Source: Ostreococcus lucimarinus CCE9901
Taxonomy: Eukaryota > Chlorophyta > Mamiellophyceae > Mamiellales > Bathycoccaceae
Direction: 5' to 3'
Length of the DNA: 64,000 nucleotides
Assembly (NCBI RefSeq): GCF_000092065.1
Contig: NC_009356.1
Span: forward strand, 682,001-746,000
In this document: positions 38,309-46,736 of the stretch, piece after piece
Layout: every line of letters begins with the position of its first letter
How positions within the stretch are numbered: position 1 is the stretch's first letter
Notes under the pieces: generated by a model
Database searches by the model: none
Told to the model about the DNA's origin: nothing
The model's input: only the letters and a program-made list of their open reading frames with translations
Program-made: the position numbers and the translations under genes

Positions 38309-38971
38309 CTACACCGGCAGCGCGCCCCCCCCCCCCCGACTCGACGCCGCGAACCCGATCGCGCGCGCGCACGCCCCCATCACCGGCTGCGCGATCTGCC
38401 ACGCCGTCGCGCACACCGTCCTGAACCCTTGCGCGCCGTACGGAAAATAACTCACCTGATAATACCCCACCGCGCACGTCTGACACGCGCTCCAAAACAC
38501 CGTCTGCGCGTACGCGTGTCGATACGCCGCCGCGCGCACCGTCATCACCACCGTCGTCACCATCACCACCGACGTCACCGCCCGCTCCTCGCTCAGCATG
38601 TGCGTCACCTGCGCCTGCGCCCCTCGCAGCGCCCCCGTCGCGCACACCCCGCTCGCGCTCGCCGCCGACACGCACAGCCCAAACTTGGCCGGCGCGATCG
38701 CCAGCGTCGGCGCGCCCACGACGAACGCCAGCGCGTACATCAGCGCGCTCGTCGCGCTCAGCGCCAGAAACCACGCGACGCGCTCGGGCGTGAGCGACTG
38801 CAGCGCCGCCGTCGTCGCGCGCGCGCCCTGGCTCGTCCGCCGCGCGAGCGCGCGCGCGCGATCCGACAGATTCTCAAACTGCGCGCTCGCGCCGTCCGCG
38901 AACGCGCGCCAGTCGTCGGCGAACGACGGCGAGGGAGGTCGGTCGCCGACCGGCGCGACGCTCGCGCGCAT
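38309..38971 (-). CDS. SFT2: SFT2-type Golgi membrane protein
   Basis: Sft2 is a four-pass membrane protein of retrograde endosome-to-Golgi traffic. From the ATG at 38971 the product is 220 aa: a cytosolic N-terminus, then four hydrophobic segments (WFLALSATSALMYALAFVVG; LAIAPAKFGLCVSAASASGV; VTSVVMVTTVVMTVRAAAYR; TVFWSACQTCAVGYYQVSYF). The family ending YYQVSYFPYGAQGF (compare SY.PYA) is present. The frame extends to 39040, which would overlap VPS51; the inner ATG leaves 49 bp. The C-terminal Gly/Ala tail carries a C run. Confidence 0.8.
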   Translation of the reverse strand: MRASVAPVGDRPPSPSFADDWRAFADGASAQFENLSDRARALARRTSQGARATTAALQSLTPERVAWFLALSATSALMYALAFVVGAPTLAIAPAKFGLCVSAASASGVCATGALRGAQAQVTHMLSEERAVTSVVMVTTVVMTVRAAAYRHAYAQTVFWSACQTCAVGYYQVSYFPYGAQGFRTVCATAWQIAQPVMGACARAIGFAASSRGGGGALPV

Positions 38972-39020
38972 CGCGCCCGCGTCGCGGAGTGGCGACGAAC
39001 GATTCGTCGCGCGATCGACG

Positions 39021-41599
39021 ATGGTCGCCACCGTTCGCACTGCGCGACGCGCCGCGCGCGCCGAGATGCGCGAGGACGCGCGCGCGTCGCGCGTCGCGTC
39101 GCTGCTGTCGTCGTACTACGACGAGGACGCGCGAACGGCGCGAGACGCGACGTCGGCGCGCGACGAATCGACGACGCGCGACGGGACGCATCGCGCGACG
39201 ACGACGACGACGACGACGACGACGGGACGCGCGACGCGCGCGAGCGTCGATCTCGACTCGCCGGACTTCGACGTCGACGCGTACGTGCGGGAGACGCTGG
39301 CGAACGGCGACGGGGGGGGGGCGCGGGACGCGTACGCGCGCGTGAGCGCCGAACTCGGCGTCGTCGAGAGCCGGGCGCAGATGTTGGTGTACGACAACTA
39401 CGGGAAATTCATTCAGGTAATGCGGAAAAGCGCGCGACGCGCGATGCGAGGGACTGACGGATGGCTCGGTGGTGACAGGCGGCGAGCGCGGCGAGCGCGT
39501 TGCGAGAGGCGAGCGCGGCGATGCGGACGCGATGCGACGCGCTGCGGGAGAGCGCGCTGCGGGCGAAAGCGCTGAGCGAACGCACGCAGGAGCGATTGTC
39601 GGCGAGGAGGGAGGTGGTTGAACAGTTGCGAGGCGTGCGAGGGTTGATCGGGAAGCTGAGCGCGAGTTTGCGTTCGGCGCCGGCGTTGGAGGCGCTCGCG
39701 AACGCGTCGGCGGCGACGGCGACGGAGGGCGAGGACGCGAGGACGACGATCGCCGAGTACGTCGAGGCGAAGGAGGTGCTAGATGCGCTCGGGGCGGAAG
39801 GTTCAGACGCGATAGCGTTCGTGCGCGCGAAAAAGCGGTGCGATGCGGCGATGGAAAAGATTGTGGCGGTGTTGAAGGCGCGCGCGAGAGCGAGCGCGAT
39901 CGGGGGCGACGAAGATGACGGTGCGTCGAAGTCAGCGTTCGGGATGTCGGACGAAGTTTGTTTGGAACTGTTATCGGCGTTGAAGGTGTCACAGGACGAG
40001 CTCGTGGACGACTTCTTGATGTCAAGGAAAAAGAAACTCGACGACGCGATCGAGGCGTCGAGAAAATCGTTCGCCGAGCTCGCGTCGACGCCGGTGAGCG
40101 AACGGAATTTGAAGGATTTCATGAGCGCGTTGAATCAATCTTTCTTGGGCGAGTTTTCAAACGCGTCAGAGGCGTTCAAGAAACTGTTTTCGAACGTCAA
40201 CAGCGCGCGAAACGCCCTGGTAAAGTTTACCAAAGATGCGTTTGGCGAATATTTCGCCTTCATTCGAGAAATCTACGCACCGCACGTGGATAAGACAGAC
40301 ATGATCGCCGCCTCATCGAGCGCAGATTTGTTGAATCCCAAGCAGTTGATGTGTGCCATGGGTACTATGGCGGCTGACCTCGCGAGCGTGCACAGATCCG
40401 TTCCCGAGGCTGCGCTCGGCGACAGAGCCGTGGAGACTATAGAGCGCGCCGTGCGTAGTCGCGTCGGCGCTGCGTTCATGTGCCTAGAGCGTGACTTGGT
40501 GCGCGAGCTTGACGCCACGTATGTCGCGGCCAAGGCAGTCTCAGCGGCGGCGGCGAATCGCGCGTCGGGCGCAGACGCTGCCACGAGCAAGTCGCTGCTG
40601 CATCGTTTCATAGCGCTCTCAGACACCTTGCTCACGAGCGTGCAAACGCTGTTGAGTGACGTGGAATCTTTGATGGACGAACGTCCAATCTTGATTTCGA
40701 GTTGGCGCGAAGAATTCGCGTACGCCGTTCGCGGGCATTTTGCGAGCCTGATTCACGCGCTTGTCTCTCGACTCATCGTCGGATCGCCCATCGCGCCGAA
40801 TCCCGCGCCGAATCCCACGCCATTACGGACGCCTCTCGCGGTGGCGGTCGATGAAGCGCGGGAATCGAGTTCGAAAACTCCACCGCCGCCGAGCTTCCTA
40901 CTCGTATGCGCTCGAATGTGCGCGTTTTTGCACACTTCGGCGACGAAGCACATCGCGGATGCGTTGACGAAGATGTTCCCGGCGTCGTCGGCGATGGGTG
41001 GAAGTTTCAGCTTGGATGAGACGCGTGCGATGTGCGAGTCGGCGTCGCACGTATTATTGATGTGGTACGTCGAACAAAGCGCGCAGCGCATTAGCTTTAT
41101 GATTCGAAAATCGCTCACTGCGGTGGATTGGAGCAAGGCGCGCGAACCTCGCGAGGTTCGCCCGCTCGCGGATTACATCGCGGACGATTTGGCGACGATT
41201 GAGAACGAGTGCGCGCAAGTTTTGGATGTTGGAGAAATCGACAGCGGTGATGGCAGCACTTCGTTCGTCGCGGACGGCGCGTTCACGCCCGTGAGGTCGA
41301 CGCAGTCTTCGGTGATGTGCGCCGTGATCAAGCGCGCCGTCAAATCGTACGTCGAGTGCGTTCGTTGTCAAACCTTCCACACGAAATTTGCGTTCCAGCA
41401 AGTCTCGCTGGACGTGCGCTATCTCGCCGAGCGCGTGCTGTTTCGCTTCATGCCAAGCGGACAGTTCGAGTCGGATGTGTACGAGCGACGGGCGATCGAG
41501 ATTTTACTCAAGGAGTTGCGCTCGGCGTGCGAGCTTCGAGCGTGCGACCCGACGCCCATGGACAAAGCCGTCGGCGATCGCATTTTAGAAAAAATCTGA
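39021..41599 (+). CDS. VPS51: VPS51, GARP/EARP tethering complex subunit
   Basis: VPS51 tethers endosome-derived vesicles at the trans-Golgi. Exons 39021-39416 and 39479-41599 (62-bp intron) give 838 aa. Exon 1 has SPDFDVDAYVRETLANGD and MLVYDNYGKFIQ, the VPS51/67 signature; exon 2 continues a coiled coil (RTCDALRE..., VRGLIGKLSASL). Near the end MIRKSLTAVDWSKAREPREV, YVECVRCQTFHTKFAFQQVS and ACDPTPMDKAVGD match the VPS51 C-terminus. A run of Thr in exon 1 comes from an ACG microsatellite near 39195-39223. One of the few introns in the GC-rich half. Confidence 0.9.
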
Positions 41600-41682
41600 G
41601 CACATTACGATAGAAAAATAGAGTGTGAAAAGTACGTTTCGTAAGCGCGAGCGCGCGCGTCGACGTGAATCGTATCGGTCCG

Positions 41683-42582
41683 TCATTCACGTTCTCTCGC
41701 GGCGCGTTTCGACTCGACGCGACGACGCACGTACGCCGTGCGCGTTCTTCGCCGTTCATTCAACTTGACTTCGCTCGGACGTTTCTTTTCAGGCGCCCGA
41801 GCTCGCGAGACGAGCGACGAGACCCACGCCCCGTCCTCGCGTTCGAAACCGCGCGTTTCATTTTCATCGACGAAGGCGCGCCGACCGTCGTCGTCGACCA
41901 ATCTAAAGTGCAAGCACTCGCCCGGCTCAAACGGAAACACGAGATAATCCTTCCCGCACCCCCCCGGCGCGCGATCATCGCACCAGGACCACCCATCGCA
42001 CCGCCCGTCGTCCTCGCACGCCCCGCAGCACGCCGCCGCGGTCGCCGCCGCCCGCGCGCGAATCCTCCGCGCCCCTCGCTCGCGTTCGCCGTCCATCGGC
42101 GTCTCCGATCGAAACGCCCGTCCCTCGTCCTCGCACCTCTCCCTCGACCACTCCCGCAGCGCCTCGTCCAATTCCCCTCGCGCGCCGTCCCTAAAAAACG
42201 TCGGCGCGCATCCCATCGCGCGCGCCAGCGCGCTCGCTCGGATCGTCGCGTTCTCGACGGCGCCCATCGCCGCGAGCGCGCACGCGCGCGCCTCCGCGCC
42301 GCTCGCGTCGCTCGCCCCCTCGCCGTGCGCCTCCCAGAGCGACGCCGCGAGGCACGCGCCGCACGATCGCGTCGTCGCGCACGCGTCCGCGACGCGCGTC
42401 GCCGTCGCGTTCGCGCTCCCGGCGCGCGCGAACGCGCACCGACGCGTCGCCGCGCGCGCCGAACCGGGCACCGCGAGCGCCGTCATCATCATCGTCGCCA
42501 GCGCGCGTCGACGCGTCGCCCGGCGCGTCTCGGACGCGCGCGGCCGCGTCTCGAGCGCGCCTCGGCGCGCGTTCGCGCGCAT
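41683..42582 (-). CDS. Cys-rich secreted or thylakoid-lumen protein
   Basis: 299 aa, no family named with confidence. The N-terminus has a basic stretch, then RRALATMMMTALAVPGSARA, which looks like a twin-arginine-type thylakoid signal with an A-x-A cleavage site. The mature part has many cysteines (CATTRSCGACLAA, CCGACEDDGRCDGWSWCDD, GGCGKDYLV), arranged loosely like a PAN/apple disulfide domain. Lumen or secretory location is inferred. It converges on VPS51 (83 bp between stops). Confidence 0.55.
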   Translation of the reverse strand: MRANARRGALETRPRASETRRATRRRALATMMMTALAVPGSARAATRRCAFARAGSANATATRVADACATTRSCGACLAASLWEAHGEGASDASGAEARACALAAMGAVENATIRASALARAMGCAPTFFRDGARGELDEALREWSRERCEDEGRAFRSETPMDGERERGARRIRARAAATAAACCGACEDDGRCDGWSWCDDRAPGGCGKDYLVFPFEPGECLHFRLVDDDGRRAFVDENETRGFEREDGAWVSSLVSRARAPEKKRPSEVKLNERRRTRTAYVRRRVESKRAARERE

Positions 42583-42698
42583 CGCCGGGTCCCTCGCGTC
42601 GCGCGCGACGCGCGGCGCGGCACAGTGCGGATGCGACGCCGACGCGACGACGAGGACGACGACGACGGCGCGCTCGCGCGCGCGATGGACGCCGCGCG

Positions 42699-43334
42699 GT
42701 GCGCGACGTCGACGACGACGCGCGAGCGGTGCGCGACGACGCGCGACGCCGCGGGCGCGGCGCGGCGGACGTGCGCGCGCGAGCGAATCGTCGAGCGGAA
42801 ATGTCCGGGACGGTGCGCGACGCGCGACGACGCGACGAGCGCGCGTTCGACGACGTCGAACGCGCGATGCGACGACGTCGAACGCGCGCTCGACCGCGAC
42901 GCGCGCGACGCGCGGCGTCGAACGCGGGACTGACGCGACGGGACGCGCGCAGCGCGCCGGAGACGCTCGAGCGAACGCGCGAGACGGTCGAGCGCGACGA
43001 CGACGACGCGGAAAACGCGATCGAACGCTCGAACGCGTGGTCGACGACGTGGTCGACGACGTCGTCGCTCGGCGGCGGGTTCGGCGACGGCGAGGATGGG
43101 ACGGCGGCGCGCGCGGCGGCGGCGGCGGCGCGAGCGCTCCTCGGGGGCGCGACGGAGCGCGATCGCGGGAAAGATTTCGGCGCGATCGAGCGCGGGATGC
43201 TCGACGCGTTCGTCGCGGGCGCGCGCGCGGTGGCGGCGGAGGTATCGCGCGCGGCGGACGCGCTGGAGACGAGAGGCGCGGACGACGCGGCGGACGGCGA
43301 GGACGACGCGAGGCGAATTCCGCCGCGCGCGTGA
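42699..43334 (+). CDS. Uncertain Ala/Arg-rich reading frame
   Basis: 211 codons, no recognised family. Its second half (SLGGGFGDGEDGTAARAAAA, KDFGAIERGMLDAFVAGARA, VAAEVSRAADALETRGADD) looks like a plausible amphipathic helical protein. The first half is low-complexity Arg/Asp. Other frames on both strands are also open because the DNA is about 75% GC, so coding status and start are unsure. It occupies an 863-bp gap otherwise without a gene. Confidence 0.3.
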   Translation: MRDVDDDARAVRDDARRRGRGAADVRARANRRAEMSGTVRDARRRDERAFDDVERAMRRRRTRARPRRARRAASNAGLTRRDARSAPETLERTRETVERDDDDAENAIERSNAWSTTWSTTSSLGGGFGDGEDGTAARAAAAAARALLGGATERDRGKDFGAIERGMLDAFVAGARAVAAEVSRAADALETRGADDAADGEDDARRIPPRA

Positions 43335-43445
43335 GCGCGGTCGAGCGCGCGCGCGACGACGCGACGCGGACGACGTGAAATGAAACTGAACGCTAGAACA
43401 CGCGAGCGAACGCCGCGACGCGACTCGGCGACGACGCGTCACATC

Positions 43446-44768
43446 ATGACGCGCGTCGGCGTCCCGCTCGTCGCCGCCGCGCCGCCGCGCGCGTCTCGCG
43501 TCGCCGCGCGCGCGACCTCCGCGCGACCGATCGCGCCCGGCTCGGCGTATCCCGCGAAAGAGCACTGCAGCGAGTGCGGACTGTGCGACACCGCGCACGT
43601 CGCGCGCGTCAAGGAGGCGTGCGCGTTCCTCGGTCCCGGCCAGTCCAGGATAGAGACCTTGGAGCCGGTGGTTCACGGGCGCGCGCGATCGGCCGCGCCG
43701 AGCGACGAGAGCCGCCTGGGCGTCGCGCTCGAGACGTTCTACGGCGCCATGCGAACTCCGGTCGACGGCGCGCAGTGGACGGGGATCGTGACGAGCGTCG
43801 CGCTCGCGGCGCTGCGAAGCGGCGCCGTCGAGGGCGTCGTGTGCGTCGCGTCGCGCGAGGACGACTCGAGAGCGCCGAGACCGATATTAGCGACGACGGA
43901 GGAGGAAATATTGAGCGCGCGAGGCGTGAAACCGAGCCTGTCGCCGAATCTGAGCGTGCTGGCGGAGGTGGAGGCGAGAGGCTTGAAACGCGTCTTGTTC
44001 ATAGGCGTCGGCTGCGCGGTGAGCGCGCTGCGCGCCGTCGAACCGCACTTGGGCCTGGACGCGCTGTACGTCGTCGGCACGAATTGCACCGATAACGGGA
44101 GGTGGGAGGGATTCAACAAGTTCATCGACGCCGCGAGCGACGACCCGGACACGGTGATGCACTACGAATTCATGCAAGACTATCAGGTGCACCTCAAGCA
44201 CGTCGACGGGTCGTACGAAAAGGTGCCGTATTTCTGCCTGCCCGCAAAAGATTTGACGGACGTCATCGCGCCGTCGTGTTACTCGTGCTTCGACTACGTC
44301 AACGGTCTCGCCGACGTCGTCGTCGGCTACATGGGGGTGCCGTACATGGACAAACCGATGGATCGACATCCCCAGTACGTCACCGTGCGAAACGAGCGCG
44401 GACGCGAGATGATTGATTTGATTCGCAACGACATGGAGATCACGCCGTCCACGTCCAGCGGCGATCGTCGACCGTTCGTCATGCAAACCGTCGTCGCCGA
44501 CGACGAGGCGAAGCTCGGTCGAGGGCCGGATAAACCGGCGCCTCGCGTCGTCGGCAAGCTCCTCGCGTGGCTGCTCACCAAAATCGGTCCCAAGGGCAAA
44601 GAGTTCGGGATGTACTCGCTGGATTACCACACCATACGAAACTACATGTACGTCAACCGCGCGTGGGGCGCGAAGCGCGCGGAGGAGCACGTCCCCGAGT
44701 ACGCCAAGCGCGTCGTCCGCGAGTACGACGTCGACGGCGCGATATCCGCCCGTCTGCGCCTCAAGTGA
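43446..44768 (+). CDS. HCAR: 7-hydroxymethyl chlorophyll a reductase-like / F420-hydrogenase beta family
   Basis: Family enzymes are ferredoxin-dependent FAD/Fe-S reductases acting on chlorophyll: HCAR (chlorophyll b to a cycle) or the BciB/F-type 8-vinyl reductase. 440 aa with a short Ala/Arg transit peptide, then CSECGLCDTAHVARVKEACA (Fe-S cysteines), LFIGVGCAVSALRAVEPHLG, YVVGTNCTDNG, PSCYSCFDYVNGLADVVVGY and GVPYMDKPMDRHPQYVTVRN. These match plant HCAR and cyanobacterial BciB alike; I favour HCAR but cannot separate them by eye. The start at 43446 (MTRVGVPLVAAAPP) is preferred over 43380. Confidence 0.85.
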   Translation: MTRVGVPLVAAAPPRASRVAARATSARPIAPGSAYPAKEHCSECGLCDTAHVARVKEACAFLGPGQSRIETLEPVVHGRARSAAPSDESRLGVALETFYGAMRTPVDGAQWTGIVTSVALAALRSGAVEGVVCVASREDDSRAPRPILATTEEEILSARGVKPSLSPNLSVLAEVEARGLKRVLFIGVGCAVSALRAVEPHLGLDALYVVGTNCTDNGRWEGFNKFIDAASDDPDTVMHYEFMQDYQVHLKHVDGSYEKVPYFCLPAKDLTDVIAPSCYSCFDYVNGLADVVVGYMGVPYMDKPMDRHPQYVTVRNERGREMIDLIRNDMEITPSTSSGDRRPFVMQTVVADDEAKLGRGPDKPAPRVVGKLLAWLLTKIGPKGKEFGMYSLDYHTIRNYMYVNRAWGAKRAEEHVPEYAKRVVREYDVDGAISARLRLK

Positions 44769-44863
44769 CCGCTCGCGTTCGCATCGCCGCGCTTCGCGCG
44801 CGCTCGTCTCTGCGTTACAACGCGCCTATAGTCCTATAGTCCTAGTGGTCCTATCCGTCCCGC

Positions 44864-45184
44864 TCAGCCGCCGCGCGCGTCGTCCCCGCCTCCCCGCCTC
44901 CGCGCTCGGTACTCGTGCGGATCCCGCGCCGTCGCCGCCGTCGCCTCGCGTCCGCCGTCCATCTCCAGGCTCGCCGCCGCGCCCAGCGCCGCCAGCGTCG
45001 CCGCCTGCGCGTACAAGCGCGAGTGAATCAGCTTGACGCTCATCGCGCTCGCGCGTCGCGCCCTGTGCTCCATCGCGAGCGCGCTCGCGATCCCGAGCGC
45101 CCAGAACGCGCCCAAGACGCGAAGTTTATTCTCGCGCGCGTAATCCCCGATCGCCGTCGCGAGCGACGGCGCGTCGGTCGGCAT
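44864..45184 (-). CDS. HIG1-domain protein (respiratory supercomplex factor type)
   Basis: HIG1 proteins sit in the inner mitochondrial membrane and modulate cytochrome oxidase supercomplexes. 106 aa with two hydrophobic segments (VLGAFWALGIASALAMEHRA; YAQAATLAALGAAASLEM) joined by SAMSVKLIHSRLYAQ, the HIG1 family motif (K.IH.R..AQ). Short N-terminus and charged C-terminal tail. It shares an 11-bp start-to-start gap with the small ORF at 45196. Confidence 0.85.
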   Translation of the reverse strand: MPTDAPSLATAIGDYARENKLRVLGAFWALGIASALAMEHRARRASAMSVKLIHSRLYAQAATLAALGAAASLEMDGGREATAATARDPHEYRARRRGGGDDARGG

Positions 45185-45195
45185 TCCGCGACGCG

Positions 45196-45363
45196 ATGTC
45201 GCGCCCGACGACGACGGAAAGCGAACCGGCGCTCGACGTCGACGCCGTCATGACGCAGCTCATGGACGAGTTCAAGCGAAGAAACGGACGCGAGGCGACG
45301 GAGGACGAAGTGCGGCAGTGGATGGCGGAGATCTCGGCGGCGATCGCGGAGGGCGGGCTGTGA
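45196..45363 (+). CDS. Small 55-aa protein
   Basis: ATG at 45196 to TGA at 45361-45363. The product runs SRPTTTESEPALDVDAVM then TQLMDEFKRRNGREATEDEV and RQWMAEISAAIAEGGL, a compact helix-turn-helix-like acidic peptide with normal codon use. It starts 11 bp from the divergent HIG1 start. I do not recognise it. The clean helical pattern and the otherwise unexplained gap argue that it is real. Confidence 0.5.
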   Translation: MSRPTTTESEPALDVDAVMTQLMDEFKRRNGREATEDEVRQWMAEISAAIAEGGL

Positions 45364-45394
45364 ACGCGTCGCGGACGCGTGCGTGAATGAAAGA

Positions 45395-45413
45395 ATGGAT
45401 GGATGGATGGATG
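45395..45413. repeat. ATGG microsatellite
   Basis: Four ATGG units plus a partial one in the 255-bp convergent spacer between the small ORF and the cupin gene. The rest of that spacer shows no gene. Confidence 0.85.
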
Positions 45414-45618
45414 AATGTTTCGGACGCGCGAGGACGACGAGGGCGAGGACGAGGGCGCGCGACGCGACGGACGCGCGCGCTCGAAAACGATCGCGGCGGT
45501 GGCGTCGCGCGCGGCGCGCGAAGACGGCGCGCGGATCGCCGAGGTGGGGACGCTCGTTTGAAATGATGAATAAAAGTTTGAAATTTTGAAATTACAGCGC
45601 GGCGAGACGACGCCGCGC

Positions 45619-46449
45619 TCACGCCTCGGTCGGGTCGTCGTCGCGCGTGGGGGTGAAATAATCCTCGCTCGCCGTCGGCGTGGACTGGTAGTAGTGATCG
45701 AACGTGTCCTCGGGCGAGGGCTTGATCAAGTGATTGGCGTCGTCGAAACACGCCGCGTTTCGCGTCATCAACGCCGAGGCGGCGACGAATTCGAAATCCC
45801 TAAAATCAAACCCCGGGCTCACCCCCTCGCCGATCAGCGCGAACTCCGCGCCCGGTTCTAACACCGCCGCCTTGTACGTTCCGCCCGCGACGACCAACTG
45901 CGGCGTCTCGCCGTTCTCCACGTCCGATCCCAGCGTCCGTCGCTCGTACGTGCCGTCCGCCGACACCAAGTGATACGTCACCGCGCCTCCCGCGTGATGA
46001 TAGTGCACGTGATCGCTCGCGTTCAGCGCCCACCACTGATGATCGCTGTCCCTCGTGAGCATGTAATATATGCTCGTCATCTGATTTCGCTTCCCGTCGT
46101 CGTTCGGTTCCGTCCTTCGCGTCGTCGCCGCGCTCGCGTCGCCGCGTTCCCGCGCGTCTTCGTCGAACGCCGTCTTCCCTCGGCTCGACATCGGCGCGCA
46201 CCCGGCGCGATACGTTTCCACGAAAAATCCTCCCTCGGGGTGCGGGATCAGTCCCAGGCGAGTGATCAGCGCGTCCTTCGCTCGGCGCGCCGCGTCGTCG
46301 CCGCGCCGTCCTCCGTCGCCGCCGCGCGCCGCGCGCAGCAGCGCGTCGCGCGCGCGCGCGCTCGTCGCCACCATCGTCAGCGCGCTTCCGAGGACGACGC
46401 CCATCGCGAGACCGCGCGCGAGCGCGTCGGCGCGCGCGTCCGCGCCCAT
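45619..46449 (-). CDS. Cupin of the DUF985 family with N-terminal membrane segment
   Basis: 276 aa from the ATG at 46449. An N-terminal hydrophobic stretch (LARGLAMGVVLGSALTMVAT) may be a signal anchor. The cupin core follows: LGLIPHPEGGFFVETYRAG, SIYYMLTRDSDHQWWALNAS, DHVHYHHAGGAVTYHLVSAD and SPGFDFRDFEFVAASAL, a DUF985 signature. HxH residues could bind metal. Biochemical role unknown. An insert of about 25 residues (RERGDASAATTRRTEPNDD) interrupts the first strands. Divergent from the PHD gene. Confidence 0.8.
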   Translation of the reverse strand: MGADARADALARGLAMGVVLGSALTMVATSARARDALLRAARGGDGGRRGDDAARRAKDALITRLGLIPHPEGGFFVETYRAGCAPMSSRGKTAFDEDARERGDASAATTRRTEPNDDGKRNQMTSIYYMLTRDSDHQWWALNASDHVHYHHAGGAVTYHLVSADGTYERRTLGSDVENGETPQLVVAGGTYKAAVLEPGAEFALIGEGVSPGFDFRDFEFVAASALMTRNAACFDDANHLIKPSPEDTFDHYYQSTPTASEDYFTPTRDDDPTEA

Positions 46450-46736
46450 CGTCAGCGCGTCGCGGTGTGCGGGACAGCGCGCTTTCGCCACTCATCGACG
46501 CGCCGCGACGCGCGCGAGCGTCGCGCGGCACCGCGACCGCGTTCGAGCGTCGCGGCATCGCGTCGCGGAACGGCGCGCGCTCGAGCGCGGCGTCGCGCTC
46601 GAACGCGCGCGCGCGAAGGGCGAAAGATTTGATTTCGATTTGAAATCATCGATTCGCGAACGCGAAGTAAAATCGAACGCGGAGCGCGCGCGCGCGCTCG
46701 AGACCGCGCGCGATCGCGGCGACGGACGCGCGCGAG

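Noticed and set aside
38429-39457. Arg/His-rich 342-codon plus-strand frame
   Set aside because: Antisense to the SFT2-type membrane protein and out of frame with VPS51.
42489-43676. 395-codon minus-strand frame
   Set aside because: Almost only Arg/Ala/Ser, crossing the start of the HCAR-like gene; no domain.
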